Assembly: GCA_003228415.1 (NCBI GenBank)
Contig: QIDL01000532.1
Coordinates: 1-12,281 of the forward strand
Direction: 5' to 3'
Length of the DNA stretch: 12,281 nt
From: Gammaproteobacteria bacterium
GTDB taxonomy: Bacteria; Pseudomonadota; Gammaproteobacteria; Pseudomonadales; Azotimanducaceae
Shown one piece after another: positions 5,274 through 12,281 of this stretch; the first letter of the stretch is position 1; every line of letters starts with the position of its first letter. A program made the translations under genes and the position numbers. The notes below the pieces were generated by a model. The model was given only the letters and a program-made list of their open reading frames with translations. It had not been told where the DNA came from and searched no databases.

Positions 5274-6512
5274 GTGCGACCGCTGCACTATTACCTCGTC
5301 GGTACGGGTAGCTGGTTCCTGGCCTACGGCATCCAGACTGTGATGTTTGCCTGGCTGGTGACGATGGTGCTGCGCGAGTCTCCCGAGATGGTGGGTCTTG
5401 CGCAGATGTCACTGCTGCTTCCGGGCACCCTGTTCATACTGGTGGGTGGGAGCTATGCGGACCGCTTCGGCGGTCGACGGGTGCTGCTGATTGCGCAGTT
5501 CTTTGCGGTGCTGGCGAGCGGTTATCTGTTGTTCGTGGTGGTCGGCGATCGGCTCAGCCTGACGCTGATTATCGGTTACGCGGTGTTGATGGGGCTGGCG
5601 CAGGCATTCGTTACGCCGGCCCGGGATGGTTTGCTCAATCTGGTCGCGGAAGGTCGCCTGCAGAGAACGGTGATGCTCACCAGCATGATGCAGTTCGGCA
5701 TGCAGATGATCGGTTTTCTGATTGCCTCGCTAACGGACGTGATGGGCCCGACCATTATCATCGGCGTGCAGGCTTCGGTGCTGCTGCTTGGCGTGCTTGC
5801 GTTTTCGAAGATTCGTGAAGTGAAGCGAGCCACGCCGGAATTCCCGATCAGGCTTATCAGCTCGGTTATCGAAGGTGCCAGGACGGTATTCTCTTCGCCT
5901 TCCATGCGCCTGGTGATGGTACAGAACATCGCCATGGCCATGTTTTTCATGGGTTCTTATATCGTCACCATGCCGCTGCTGGTGCGAGAGGTTTACTCAG
6001 GCACCGCACAGGATCTGGCCTACATGAATGGTGCCAACGCGCTTGGTCTGGTGACGACTATTTTTCTTCTGTTGCGACTCGGTGACGTGCGTCGACAGGG
6101 CCGCGCCTTGCTGCTCGCACAGGGAATCGGGGCCACCGTGCTGGCACTGGCCGGCCTGGCGCCGAATTATGCGTTCTGGGTGCTGGCCCTGTTCATCTGG
6201 GGTGCCTGCGGCGGAATTGCCATGACCATGTCCCGCACCATCATGCAGGAGCAGGCCCCAGACCATCAACGAGGCCGTGTGATGGGATTCTATGCATTTT
6301 CATTCATGGGTGCTGGTCCGGTTGGGGCGGTATTCTGTGGATATCTGGTGGAACTCTTCGGGCCTCAGACGGCCTTGATGGTGTCGGCCGGGGCTATGGC
6401 GGCGGTGGTTGTCGTCATCCGGCTGGGTTCCGGGCTCTGGCATCTCGAGGGACATGCTCATCAGTTGTTGAACGAAGGTATCGAGGTGGAGGAGAGCGGG
6501 CGTGTCGTTTGA
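5274..6512 (+). CDS. major facilitator superfamily transporter (EntS/MFS_3-like)
   Basis: The 412-residue inner-membrane protein has the hydrophobic pattern of a 12-helix MFS carrier. The motif-A loop between helices 2 and 3 is clear (GGSYADRFGGRR, residues 58-69). An equivalent in the second half is the loop near HQRGRVMGFYAFSF. The order of segments resembles the EntS/MFS_3 group, which includes exporters, but substrate and direction cannot be read from sequence. The start is GTG at 5274, the only candidate after an in-frame TAA seven codons upstream. It is the first gene of the hyu cluster, and its last 11 bp overlap hyuA, whose ribosome binding site lies inside it. That implies translational coupling, and suggests that the carrier moves the substrate or product of the hydrolase. 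Confidence 0.88.
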   Translation: MRPLHYYLVGTGSWFLAYGIQTVMFAWLVTMVLRESPEMVGLAQMSLLLPGTLFILVGGSYADRFGGRRVLLIAQFFAVLASGYLLFVVVGDRLSLTLIIGYAVLMGLAQAFVTPARDGLLNLVAEGRLQRTVMLTSMMQFGMQMIGFLIASLTDVMGPTIIIGVQASVLLLGVLAFSKIREVKRATPEFPIRLISSVIEGARTVFSSPSMRLVMVQNIAMAMFFMGSYIVTMPLLVREVYSGTAQDLAYMNGANALGLVTTIFLLLRLGDVRRQGRALLLAQGIGATVLALAGLAPNYAFWVLALFIWGACGGIAMTMSRTIMQEQAPDHQRGRVMGFYAFSFMGAGPVGAVFCGYLVELFGPQTALMVSAGAMAAVVVVIRLGSGLWHLEGHAHQLLNEGIEVEESGRVV

Positions 6513-8592
6513 ACTGGCTGTCGACATTGGCGGTACCTTTACCGATGTGGTGCTGCAACAGGGAATCGAACAGAGCACCGTAAAGGTTCTCACCACCAGC
6601 GATGACCCGGCCACCGGGGTGATGGCGGGCATCGATGAGGTGCTCCAGATTACCGGTGCGGATCCGACCGATGCGAGAGTCATGTTGCACGGCACGACCC
6701 TGGCGACGAACGCGCTGATTGAGCGCCGCGGTGCCATCACCGCCTTGCTGACAACCCGGGGACATCGCGATGCGCTGGAGATGGCGCTGGAAAACCGCTT
6801 CGAGCAGTACGATGTGAACATCGACAGGCCAGTCCCCCTGGTTCCTCGAGAACTTCGACTGCCGGTGACCGAACGTCTGGATGCCCGTGGCGACGTTCTC
6901 ATCGACCTGGACGAAGCCTCTGTTGAGGCGCTGGTGCCGGTGCTGGCCGCCCGGCAAGTCAACAGCATCGCGGTGGGTTTACTGCATTCTTATGTGAATC
7001 CCTCGCACGAGGAGCAAATTGCCGGGCTTCTTCGAGCCGCGCTGCCCGGGGTGTCCATCAGCCTCTCCTCAGAGGTGTGTCCGGAAATTCGTGAATACGA
7101 ACGACTTTCCACGACCTGCGCAAATGCCTATATCAAACCCTTGATGGCCCACTATCTGCAGAGTCTCGAAGAGAAGTTTCGGAGCCGGGGGTTCGGCTGC
7201 CCGATCCTGTTGATGACTTCGGGGGGCGGGCTGACCACACTCAAAACAGCGCTGTCGTTTCCCATTCGACTGGTGGAGTCGGGACCCGCGGGTGGGGCGA
7301 TCCTTGCCGGTGAAATTGCCGCTGCCGGGGGATATTCGAAAACTCTTTCGTTCGATATGGGTGGAACGACGGCGAAGCTCTGTGTGATCGACGATTTCAA
7401 GCCATTACTGAGCCGTTCGTTCGAGGTCGATCGCAGCTATCGATTCAAGAAAGGCAGCGGGCTGCCGGTGCGCATTCCGGTGATCGAGATGGTGGAGATT
7501 GGTGCTGGTGGCGGATCCATCGCTCGACCGGATACGCTCGGTCGTATTCAGGTCGGTCCGGAGAGTGCCGGTTCGGAGCCTGGGCCGGCCTGCTATGGCC
7601 GAGGTGGTGTCAATGCCACGGTTACCGATGCCGATGTGGTGCTCGGGAAAATCGATCCGGAGTCTTTCTCCGGCGGCCGGATGAGCCTGGACCGTGCGGC
7701 CGCCGTCGATGCGCTGAATCGCAACATAGGAACGTCCATGGGATTGCCGGTCTCGCTGGCTGCACACGCGGTGAGTGAAGTGGTGAATGAAAATATGGCG
7801 GCGGCGGCCAGGGCTCATCTCAGCGAATGGGGTCGAGGCATGGAGGAGCGAACCCTGATTGCATTCGGGGGTGCTGCGCCCCTGCATGCCTGCCTGCTTG
7901 CTCGAAAGCTGAAGATCGACCGCATAGTCATTCCCAGAAATGCCGGTGTGGGCTCGGCAGTAGGATTCCTGTTGGCACCGGTGGCTTACGAGGTGGTACG
8001 CAGCCACTACATGACCCTCGCCTCGCTGGACCCTGAAGCCATCGCCAGAGTCATGGCCGAGATGCACGCGGAAGCTAGAACCGTCGTTTCTGAAGTGGTG
8101 GATCCGGCCGGGCTGCAGGTCTCTCGGAATGCCTATATGCGCTATCTCGGCCAGGGCTATGAAATTGCCGTGCCGGTGCAGGACGACCCTGAAGCCATTC
8201 GTCCGGAGGATCTGCGCGCGGAATTCGAGACAACCTACAAAGCACTTTACGGGCGGGTGATTCCGGGGCTGGAAATCGAAATTCTGAGCTGGACTTTGAA
8301 TCTCGCTGAACCTCCGGGGAACAAGGTACTGCGACTCGAGCCGGACCTGCTGGACCCTTTGCGATTGATCGAGGCTCGCGAATATTGTGAAATGTTCGAT
8401 GTGATCACCGCAACCAGCGTCGAAACAGGATGCTTCGAAAGGTCGAAACTCGATGTGGGTGATTATCTCAATGGTCCCGCGTTGATTACGGAGCCTCAGA
8501 CCACAGTGGTCGTTGGATCTGGATACTCGGCCTGTGTCACGAGGCAGGGAAATCTTGTCATCGTTGCAGATCTGAAAAAAGAAATCGGTTAG
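6502..8592 (+). CDS. hyuA: hydantoinase/oxoprolinase family protein, subunit A
   Basis: This 696-residue cytoplasmic subunit belongs to the family of N-methylhydantoinase A, 5-oxoprolinase and acetone carboxylase beta. With subunit B these enzymes use ATP to open or activate cyclic amides or ketones. The N-terminal domain has the ASKHA phosphate loop DIGGTFTD (8-15) and HGTTLATNALIERRG (63-77). The central domain has EIREYER (195-201), SGPAGG (260-265), the second phosphate loop FDMGGTTAK (284-292), GAGGGSIA (334-341) and SEPGPACYGRGG (358-369). A C-terminal domain follows from about residue 510. Length is normal. The GTG start at 6502 is set by a strong GGAGGAGA 6 nt upstream. Which family substrate it uses is not decided by these motifs. 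There is no hyuC-type carbamoylase or hydantoin racemase in the window, so a classical hydantoin pathway is not supported. Confidence 0.93.
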   Translation: MSFELAVDIGGTFTDVVLQQGIEQSTVKVLTTSDDPATGVMAGIDEVLQITGADPTDARVMLHGTTLATNALIERRGAITALLTTRGHRDALEMALENRFEQYDVNIDRPVPLVPRELRLPVTERLDARGDVLIDLDEASVEALVPVLAARQVNSIAVGLLHSYVNPSHEEQIAGLLRAALPGVSISLSSEVCPEIREYERLSTTCANAYIKPLMAHYLQSLEEKFRSRGFGCPILLMTSGGGLTTLKTALSFPIRLVESGPAGGAILAGEIAAAGGYSKTLSFDMGGTTAKLCVIDDFKPLLSRSFEVDRSYRFKKGSGLPVRIPVIEMVEIGAGGGSIARPDTLGRIQVGPESAGSEPGPACYGRGGVNATVTDADVVLGKIDPESFSGGRMSLDRAAAVDALNRNIGTSMGLPVSLAAHAVSEVVNENMAAAARAHLSEWGRGMEERTLIAFGGAAPLHACLLARKLKIDRIVIPRNAGVGSAVGFLLAPVAYEVVRSHYMTLASLDPEAIARVMAEMHAEARTVVSEVVDPAGLQVSRNAYMRYLGQGYEIAVPVQDDPEAIRPEDLRAEFETTYKALYGRVIPGLEIEILSWTLNLAEPPGNKVLRLEPDLLDPLRLIEAREYCEMFDVITATSVETGCFERSKLDVGDYLNGPALITEPQTTVVVGSGYSACVTRQGNLVIVADLKKEIG

Positions 8593-8604
8593 GAAGACTG
8601 AGTC

Positions 8605-9618
8605 ATGTTGGGTGTCGGGCGAAGAATATGTGTTTGCGCTGTGTTGTTTTTCGCGTCGAGCGCGCTTGCAGAAGATTTTGTGTTGATGAAAAACGGGGAT
8701 CGGATTACCGGGGAAGTCAAGAAAATCTGGGATGAGGAGGTGTACATCAATCCACCGTATGGCGATGAATACGCGATCGAACTCGAGTATGTGGCTCACG
8801 TGCATACCGATGAGAAATTCGAAGTATCGATGCGCCACGGTCGCCGCACGGAGAGCGTCATTGGTTGGCTGGATTTGAATGAGGATGGGCAAGCGGCCGT
8901 TATCACGGATTCAGGCAGAACGGTTCCGCTCGCTCAGGTCGACAACATGCTGGAGATCGAGGAATTCTTCGATTGGAAGATCCTCAGTGATATCAGCGCC
9001 AATGTAGCCAAGGGAAATACCAACACATCCAGCACCAGAGTTTATACGTTGGGTGAACTGAAACTCGGCGAGCACCGGCATCGGCTGGAGTTGACCCGCG
9101 ATGAACAGAGAACGGATGGCGAATTCACCAAGGATCAGTCGGATGTGTTTTATCAGGATACGTGGACGTTCACCGATGAATGGTTCGTGCGTGGATCCAT
9201 CAACTGGACCCGCGATCCGATCCGGGACCTGGATAGCAGGACGCGCGTATTTCTGGGTCCGGGATATCACTTCTGGGATGACTCCAAACGCACCCTCAAT
9301 CTAAGCATCGGGCCGACCTATTTTTCCGAAAAGATCGGCCTGGAACAAGATGACTCCCTGGCCGTTCAGAGCACCTTACGCTACGACCAGAAGTTTCTTC
9401 GAGACGATCTCTTCATATTCTGGCAGTCGGACGTTACGGAAATTGTCAAAGGGCGTGACAACCGCATCGTTGAGTCGACGCTGGGGCTGCGCTACGACAT
9501 TACCGGCGATATCTATCTGACGATGCAGGTAGATTACAACCGCGAATCGAATCCTGCGACGGACCGGCAAAAAGAGGATGTGACCTTTCTTTTTGGCGCG
9601 GGAATCAAGCTGGACTAG
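8605..9618 (+). CDS. DUF481-type outer-membrane beta-barrel protein
   Basis: The 337-residue product has a Sec signal peptide (cleavage after ALA, residue 22). A small N-terminal beta domain follows (DFVLMKNGDRITGEVKKIWD, then IELEYVAHVHTDE), as often seen in front of DUF481. From about residue 125 a DUF481 beta-barrel runs to the C-terminus, with alternating strands such as DISANVAKGNTNTSSTRVYT, DEWFVRGSINWTRD, LFLGP-like turns and YLTMQVDYNRESNP. DUF481 proteins, including the salt-induced YdiY type, are outer-membrane proteins of poorly known function. GGAAG before the ATG is a fair ribosome binding site. It lies between hyuA (12-nt gap) and hyuB (2-nt gap) on the same strand, so it should share their transcript; a link to substrate entry is inference. 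Confidence 0.88.
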   Translation: MLGVGRRICVCAVLFFASSALAEDFVLMKNGDRITGEVKKIWDEEVYINPPYGDEYAIELEYVAHVHTDEKFEVSMRHGRRTESVIGWLDLNEDGQAAVITDSGRTVPLAQVDNMLEIEEFFDWKILSDISANVAKGNTNTSSTRVYTLGELKLGEHRHRLELTRDEQRTDGEFTKDQSDVFYQDTWTFTDEWFVRGSINWTRDPIRDLDSRTRVFLGPGYHFWDDSKRTLNLSIGPTYFSEKIGLEQDDSLAVQSTLRYDQKFLRDDLFIFWQSDVTEIVKGRDNRIVESTLGLRYDITGDIYLTMQVDYNRESNPATDRQKEDVTFLFGAGIKLD

Positions 9619-9620
9619 TC

Positions 9621-11279
9621 ATGGCTGTGCAAAAAATAGACGAACTGCGCCTGCAACTGATCTGGAACCGCTTGCTGTCCATTGTCGAGGAGCAGGCCCA
9701 GACTCTGATGCGCACAGCATTTTCGACCGTTGTTCGCGAAGCGGGCGACCTGTCCGCCGGTGTGTTCAACAACCGTGGGGAAATGCTCGCTCAGGCGGTG
9801 ACGGGGACACCCGGGCATGTCAATGCGATGGCGGCTTCGGTCGGCAAGTTTCTGAAAGTTCATCCACTCTCATCGCTGTGCGAAGGGGACGTGCTGCTGA
9901 CCAACGACCCCTGGGACGGCACCGGCCATTTGAATGACTTCACCGTGGTTACGCCCGTTCACCGGCACGGCGAATGCGTTGCGTTGTTCGCCGCCACCAG
10001 TCATATCGCCGACGTGGGCGGACGCGGCTTCGGCCCCGATGCCAATGACCTGTTCGAGGAAGGCATTCGAATTCCCATCGGCTATCTGTTTCGTGGCGGT
10101 GTTCGGGACGAGGTACTGATGTCGATCATCAAGGCCAACGTGCGCGACCCGGTTACCGCTGAAGGTGATCTTCATTCCTTGACCGCATGCAATGAACATG
10201 GCTGCCGCGCTCTGGGTGAGATGATGGACGATTTCGGGCTCACTGGGCTCGATCAGGTCGGTGAGCACATCATTCAGACGTCCAGGATGGCGATGGAGCG
10301 CGAAATCGGTTCGTTGCCGAACGGCACCTTCAACCATGAGATGGTGATCGATGGCTATCGGGAGCCGGTCAGGCTGGTGGCCGAGTTGACGATCGAGGAT
10401 GCGTTCATCAGCGTGGATTTTGACGGCAGTTCCGCGGTCTCGGACGCAGGCATCAACGTTCCGTTGCCATACACGCAAGCCTATGCCTCATTCGGCGTGC
10501 GTTGCGTGATCGGCAATGAGGTGCCGAATAATGCTGGATCGCTGCAGACGGTTCGCGTCACGGCGCCGGCCGGATGCATTCTCAATGCACCTCCACCGAG
10601 CGCCGTGTCTGCCCGTCACGCGGTGGGGCAGATGCTGCCCGATGTGGTGCTGGGTTGTCTGGCGGCCGTGATACCCGGGCGGGTACCCGCCGAGGGCGCA
10701 TCCTGTATCTGGAATCCGGTATTTTTGAACACCCCGGGCAGTAGCGAAGCGTTTGTGACCAACCCGATATTCAACGGTGGCACCGGCGCCCGAGCTTCGA
10801 AAGACGGACTGTCCACCACAGCCTTTCCCTCGGGGGTAAGAACGACGTCTACAGAGATCAACGAGGCGACAACGCCGCTGGTGATCTGGCGCAAGGAGTA
10901 TCGAACGGACTCCGGAGGGCTTGGGGAGCGTCGTGGCGGTCTGGGCCAGGTGATCGAAGTGGGTCACCGGCACGGAGCGTCGTTCGTCGTGTCGAAGATG
11001 TTTGATCGGCTCAACCATCCTGCCGATGGCCGGTTCGGCGGTGGTCCGGGCGCACCCGGAGCCGTGTACCTCAAAGACGGTGAGAAGCTCCAGGGTAAGG
11101 GTCGAGATCTGGTTCCGGCGGGCGCGATACTGGTCCTCGAAACGCCTGGAGGCGGCGGCATGGGCGATGCGAAAATGAGAGATGGTGAGCGAGTGGCTGC
11201 GGATATCCGTGCCGGACTGGTGTCAGAAGCGGCCGCCAGGGCGGCGTCCGGGCCACAACTCGACCTCAAAGGTGATTGA
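9621..11279 (+). CDS. hyuB: hydantoinase/oxoprolinase family protein, subunit B
   Basis: This 552-residue partner of the upstream A subunit is full length for the family. Signature blocks are GTPGHVNAM (62-70), NDPWDGTGHLNDFTVV (95-110), SHIADVGGRG (127-136, metal-ligand region in related enzymes), LFEEGIRIP (144-152), the Gly-rich RFGGGPGAPG, and ETPGGGGMGD (507-516) near the end. The NDPW-GTGH form, rather than NDPY-GGTH, is also common in relatives that act on ketones or aromatics, so the substrate stays open. It starts 2 nt after the DUF481 stop, with only a weak GGA ribosome binding site 6 nt upstream, which suggests that translation depends on the preceding gene. It is the last gene of the operon. 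The tRNA-Gly 65 nt downstream probably has its own promoter. Confidence 0.93.
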   Translation: MAVQKIDELRLQLIWNRLLSIVEEQAQTLMRTAFSTVVREAGDLSAGVFNNRGEMLAQAVTGTPGHVNAMAASVGKFLKVHPLSSLCEGDVLLTNDPWDGTGHLNDFTVVTPVHRHGECVALFAATSHIADVGGRGFGPDANDLFEEGIRIPIGYLFRGGVRDEVLMSIIKANVRDPVTAEGDLHSLTACNEHGCRALGEMMDDFGLTGLDQVGEHIIQTSRMAMEREIGSLPNGTFNHEMVIDGYREPVRLVAELTIEDAFISVDFDGSSAVSDAGINVPLPYTQAYASFGVRCVIGNEVPNNAGSLQTVRVTAPAGCILNAPPPSAVSARHAVGQMLPDVVLGCLAAVIPGRVPAEGASCIWNPVFLNTPGSSEAFVTNPIFNGGTGARASKDGLSTTAFPSGVRTTSTEINEATTPLVIWRKEYRTDSGGLGERRGGLGQVIEVGHRHGASFVVSKMFDRLNHPADGRFGGGPGAPGAVYLKDGEKLQGKGRDLVPAGAILVLETPGGGGMGDAKMRDGERVAADIRAGLVSEAAARAASGPQLDLKGD

Positions 11280-11302
11280 ATCGGGGCGCCACTGGCGAGG
11301 AG

Positions 11303-11336
11303 TTGTATTTTCTACGGGAATCTGCAAAATAGCGCA
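11303..11336 (+). promoter_or_regulatory. probable promoter of tRNA-Gly
   Basis: TTGTAT (11303-11308) and CAAAAT (11325-11330) are spaced 16 bp. A GC-rich discriminator, AGCGC, follows directly, as is usual for stringently controlled stable-RNA promoters. The two boxes are weak matches (3 of 6 and 4 of 6). Confidence 0.4.
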
Positions 11337-11344
11337 CCCTCAAA

Positions 11345-11420
11345 GCGGGCATAGCTCAGTCGATAGAGCGGTACCTTGCCAAGGTACAGGTCGCGGGTTT
11401 GAGCCCCGCTGCCCGCTCCA
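11345..11420 (+). tRNA. tRNA-Gly (anticodon GCC), CCA encoded
   Basis: A full 76-nt cloverleaf is present: acceptor GCGGGCA/TGCCCGC, D stem GCTC/GAGC, anticodon stem GTACC/GGTAC with loop TTGCCAA, T stem GCGGG/CCCGC, discriminator T, and encoded CCA at 11418-11420. The anticodon GCC (11378-11380) reads GGC and GGT. It closely resembles bacterial tRNA-Gly(GCC). The D loop AGTCGATA has A at position 19, and the T loop TTTGAGC has T at position 56, where nearly all tRNAs have G19 and C56. The two changes keep a Watson-Crick pair. It lies downstream of hyuB and just before a terminator, as a single tRNA gene. Confidence 0.97.
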
Positions 11421-11422
11421 GA

Positions 11423-11458
11423 CAAAAAACCCCGGCCACGGTGCCGGGGCTTTTCTTT
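11423..11458 (+). terminator. bidirectional intrinsic terminator
   Basis: The stem is CCCCGGC (11430-11436) with GCCGGGG (11443-11449). It is followed by CTTTTCTTT on the plus strand, ending the tRNA transcript. It is preceded by six A (11424-11429), which read as six T on the minus strand and would end the convergent gene at 11492. Confidence 0.88.
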
Positions 11459-11491
11459 CCGGGGCCTCTTGATCCCGGACTGTGCTCGTCG

Positions 11492-11809
11492 CTATCCGTC
11501 GGTTATCCGACGGCCGAATCCACTGCGTAAATTATCCGGGTGGTCTTTGACTGGCAGGCCTTCGTCCGATTCGCGCCTGAAGTCCGTGCGACGGTCATCA
11601 AAGTGCTGGTATCTGCAGGCACAACCTTGCCGATTCGTGCATGCGGCGAGCGGTAGCGGGGGAGCCTCTTCGGAAAGGAAGCGTTTCCCCGCCATACCCC
11701 GGGCGCTCGGACATTGCATCGAATCACCGCTTATGACACCGACTCCGTGAAAGATGTGACGCGGCGGCCCAGCGAACGGTCGCTTTTTCTTCTTTCGTAA
11801 CCTGATCAT
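11492..11809 (-). CDS. conserved hypothetical Cys-rich protein
   Basis: This 105-residue protein is predicted from a very good ribosome binding site, GGGAGG (11820-11815), 5 nt before the ATG. After a basic start (MIRLRKKKKRPF) comes a segment I recognise by pattern from proteobacterial hypothetical proteins: CPSARGMAGKRFLSEEAP (33-50), then LPL and a Cys cluster (C57, C63, C65), then RYQHFDDRRTDFRRESDEG (66-84). The C-terminal part is polar and probably disordered. Four Cys with H69 could bind a metal, but nothing proves that. The family has no known function. It converges on the tRNA-Gly and shares its bidirectional terminator. It is divergent from the glycosyltransferase gene. The match is from memory, not from a search. 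Confidence 0.7.
   Translation of the reverse strand: MIRLRKKKKRPFAGPPRHIFHGVGVISGDSMQCPSARGMAGKRFLSEEAPPLPLAACTNRQGCACRYQHFDDRRTDFRRESDEGLPVKDHPDNLRSGFGRRITDG
11496..11513. repeat. perfect 7-bp inverted repeat at the 3' end of the Cys-rich gene
   Basis: CCGTCGG (11496-11502) and CCGACGG (11507-11513) are separated by TTAT. No T-run follows on either strand, so it is not an intrinsic terminator by itself. It overlaps the last codons of the minus-strand gene. Confidence 0.6.
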
Positions 11810-11949
11810 CCCAACCTCCCTGTGATCGAGCCCGATCGTTCTCCCTGGTTCTCATTGTATTCTTTTTAGTCAGAAGTTGCGCTGTAAATGATGTGAATAA
11901 GCCAGGACTCGGTGTGCACGTCGGTGCCTTTCTTCGCTAAGGTGGCGCC
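11810..11949. promoter_or_regulatory. divergent gap, Cys-rich gene and glycosyltransferase
   Basis: On the minus strand, TACAAT (11859-11854) is a good -10 box for the Cys-rich gene, without a clear -35. On the plus strand, AAGG (11939-11942) is a suitable ribosome binding site, 7 nt before the glycosyltransferase ATG. No plus-strand promoter stands out. Confidence 0.35.
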
Positions 11950-12281
11950 ATGAAACTGGAACCGCAACCTGCGCTGCATGTGAGCGTATTGGCATACACG
12001 CTATTGCACCTGGTGGTGGCAGCGGTGTTGCCTGTTGCGGCTCATGAAGCACACTACGCGCTGTACGCGCGAGAAATCCAGATGAGTTACCTGGATCATC
12101 CGCCATTAGTGGCGTGGTTGCAGGCCTTGGTGTTGCCGCTGTCCGATTCCGACCTGGGCCTGCGAATCATGCCGATCGGATTGTCCGTTGCTGCGCAATA
12201 CCTCCTCGCTCATCTGGCCAGAGTACTCAATCCAACGGCATCACCGTGGCTGGAAGTGGTCTGTGTGCTCATTCTGCAGGG
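11950..12281 (+). CDS. GT39/ArnT-type membrane glycosyltransferase, N-terminal part (runs off right edge)
   Basis: The frame stays open from ATG 11950 to the edge, 110 residues. It begins with a first membrane helix (about residues 10-31). The first periplasmic loop has the family pattern HEAHYALYAREIQMSYLDHP followed by PLVAWL, matching the DEAYYWLW...YFDHPPLVAWL signature of dolichyl-phosphate-mannose and ArnT-like transferases. More hydrophobic helices follow. These enzymes move a sugar from a polyprenyl phosphate to a protein or lipid A on the outer face of the inner membrane. In this protein the usual Asp of the DE pair is His (H32). It may mark a subfamily or a change in catalysis. The donor and acceptor are unknown. 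A good AAGG ribosome binding site supports the start. Confidence 0.85.
   Translation, partial: MKLEPQPALHVSVLAYTLLHLVVAAVLPVAAHEAHYALYAREIQMSYLDHPPLVAWLQALVLPLSDSDLGLRIMPIGLSVAAQYLLAHLARVLNPTASPWLEVVCVLILQ

Noticed and set aside
6300..6968. 222-codon minus-strand ORF across the MFS/hyuA junction
   Set aside because: It is a Ser/Thr-rich antisense shadow of two real overlapping genes.
7405..8892. 495-codon minus-strand ORF opposite hyuA
   Set aside because: It is the antisense shadow of hyuA, whose protein has all family motifs. The antisense product is His/Arg-rich and extends across the hyuA/DUF481 junction.
9870..10478. 202-codon minus-strand ORF opposite hyuB
   Set aside because: It is an antisense shadow of a strongly supported gene, with no recognisable domain or ribosome binding site.
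11640..11700. GGAAAGGAAGCG resembling the SRP RNA loop motif
   Set aside because: The flanking conserved bases of SRP RNA are missing, and the stretch is explained by the minus-strand gene.
11469..11750. 93-codon plus-strand ORF after the tRNA terminator
   Set aside because: It has no ribosome binding site and lies opposite the Cys-rich gene, which has a much better one and a recognisable conserved pattern.

Overview
The window looks like chromosomal DNA of a moderately GC-rich gammaproteobacterium, probably free-living or marine. This rests on an UspE-like tandem stress protein, AraC regulators with an arabinose-binding-like N-terminus, a DUF481 outer-membrane protein, a DsrE-like periplasmic protein and a tRNA-Gly(GCC) with encoded CCA. 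The taxonomic guess is inference. No insertion sequence, phage gene, CRISPR array or integrase is seen.

Left part (1-4180). The N-terminal half of an AraC-type regulator runs off the left edge on the minus strand. It is followed by about 470 bases without a credible protein. That stretch holds many hairpins and a strong intrinsic terminator (719-744), so it is a candidate structured RNA or attenuated leader. An UspE-like gene (909-1754) converges on selD (minus). The obvious selD ORF (TTG at 2755) is truncated. Upstream of it, in frame, is the family's active-site segment with a TGA at the catalytic position (2780-2782), followed by a hairpin with a GGTC apical loop. I read this as a selenocysteine-containing SelD, starting at TTG 2830, with U17 and K20. 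A short purine-rich tandem repeat lies just upstream of a complete AraC regulator (3083-4081). A 30-residue single-pass membrane protein is encoded on the minus strand next to it.

Middle part (4300-11279). A DUF2846-like lipoprotein and a secreted DsrE-like protein converge, with their TAG stop codons sharing one CTAG. Divergent from the DsrE gene is a tight four-gene operon: MFS transporter, hyuA, DUF481 outer-membrane protein, hyuB. Junctions are an 11-bp overlap, a 12-nt gap and a 2-nt gap. HyuA and HyuB should form an ATP-dependent hydantoinase/oxoprolinase-type enzyme. The MFS and DUF481 proteins would supply inner- and outer-membrane functions for the same, unknown, substrate.

Right part (11280-12281). 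A tRNA-Gly(GCC) carries an unusual A19/U56 pair in place of G19/C56 and is followed by a bidirectional terminator. Then come a Cys-rich conserved hypothetical gene (minus) and the start of a GT39/ArnT-type glycosyltransferase that leaves the window.

The best candidates for a second look are the Sec-SelD, the RNA element at about 471-744, the compensated tRNA and the hyuA-DUF481-hyuB arrangement.
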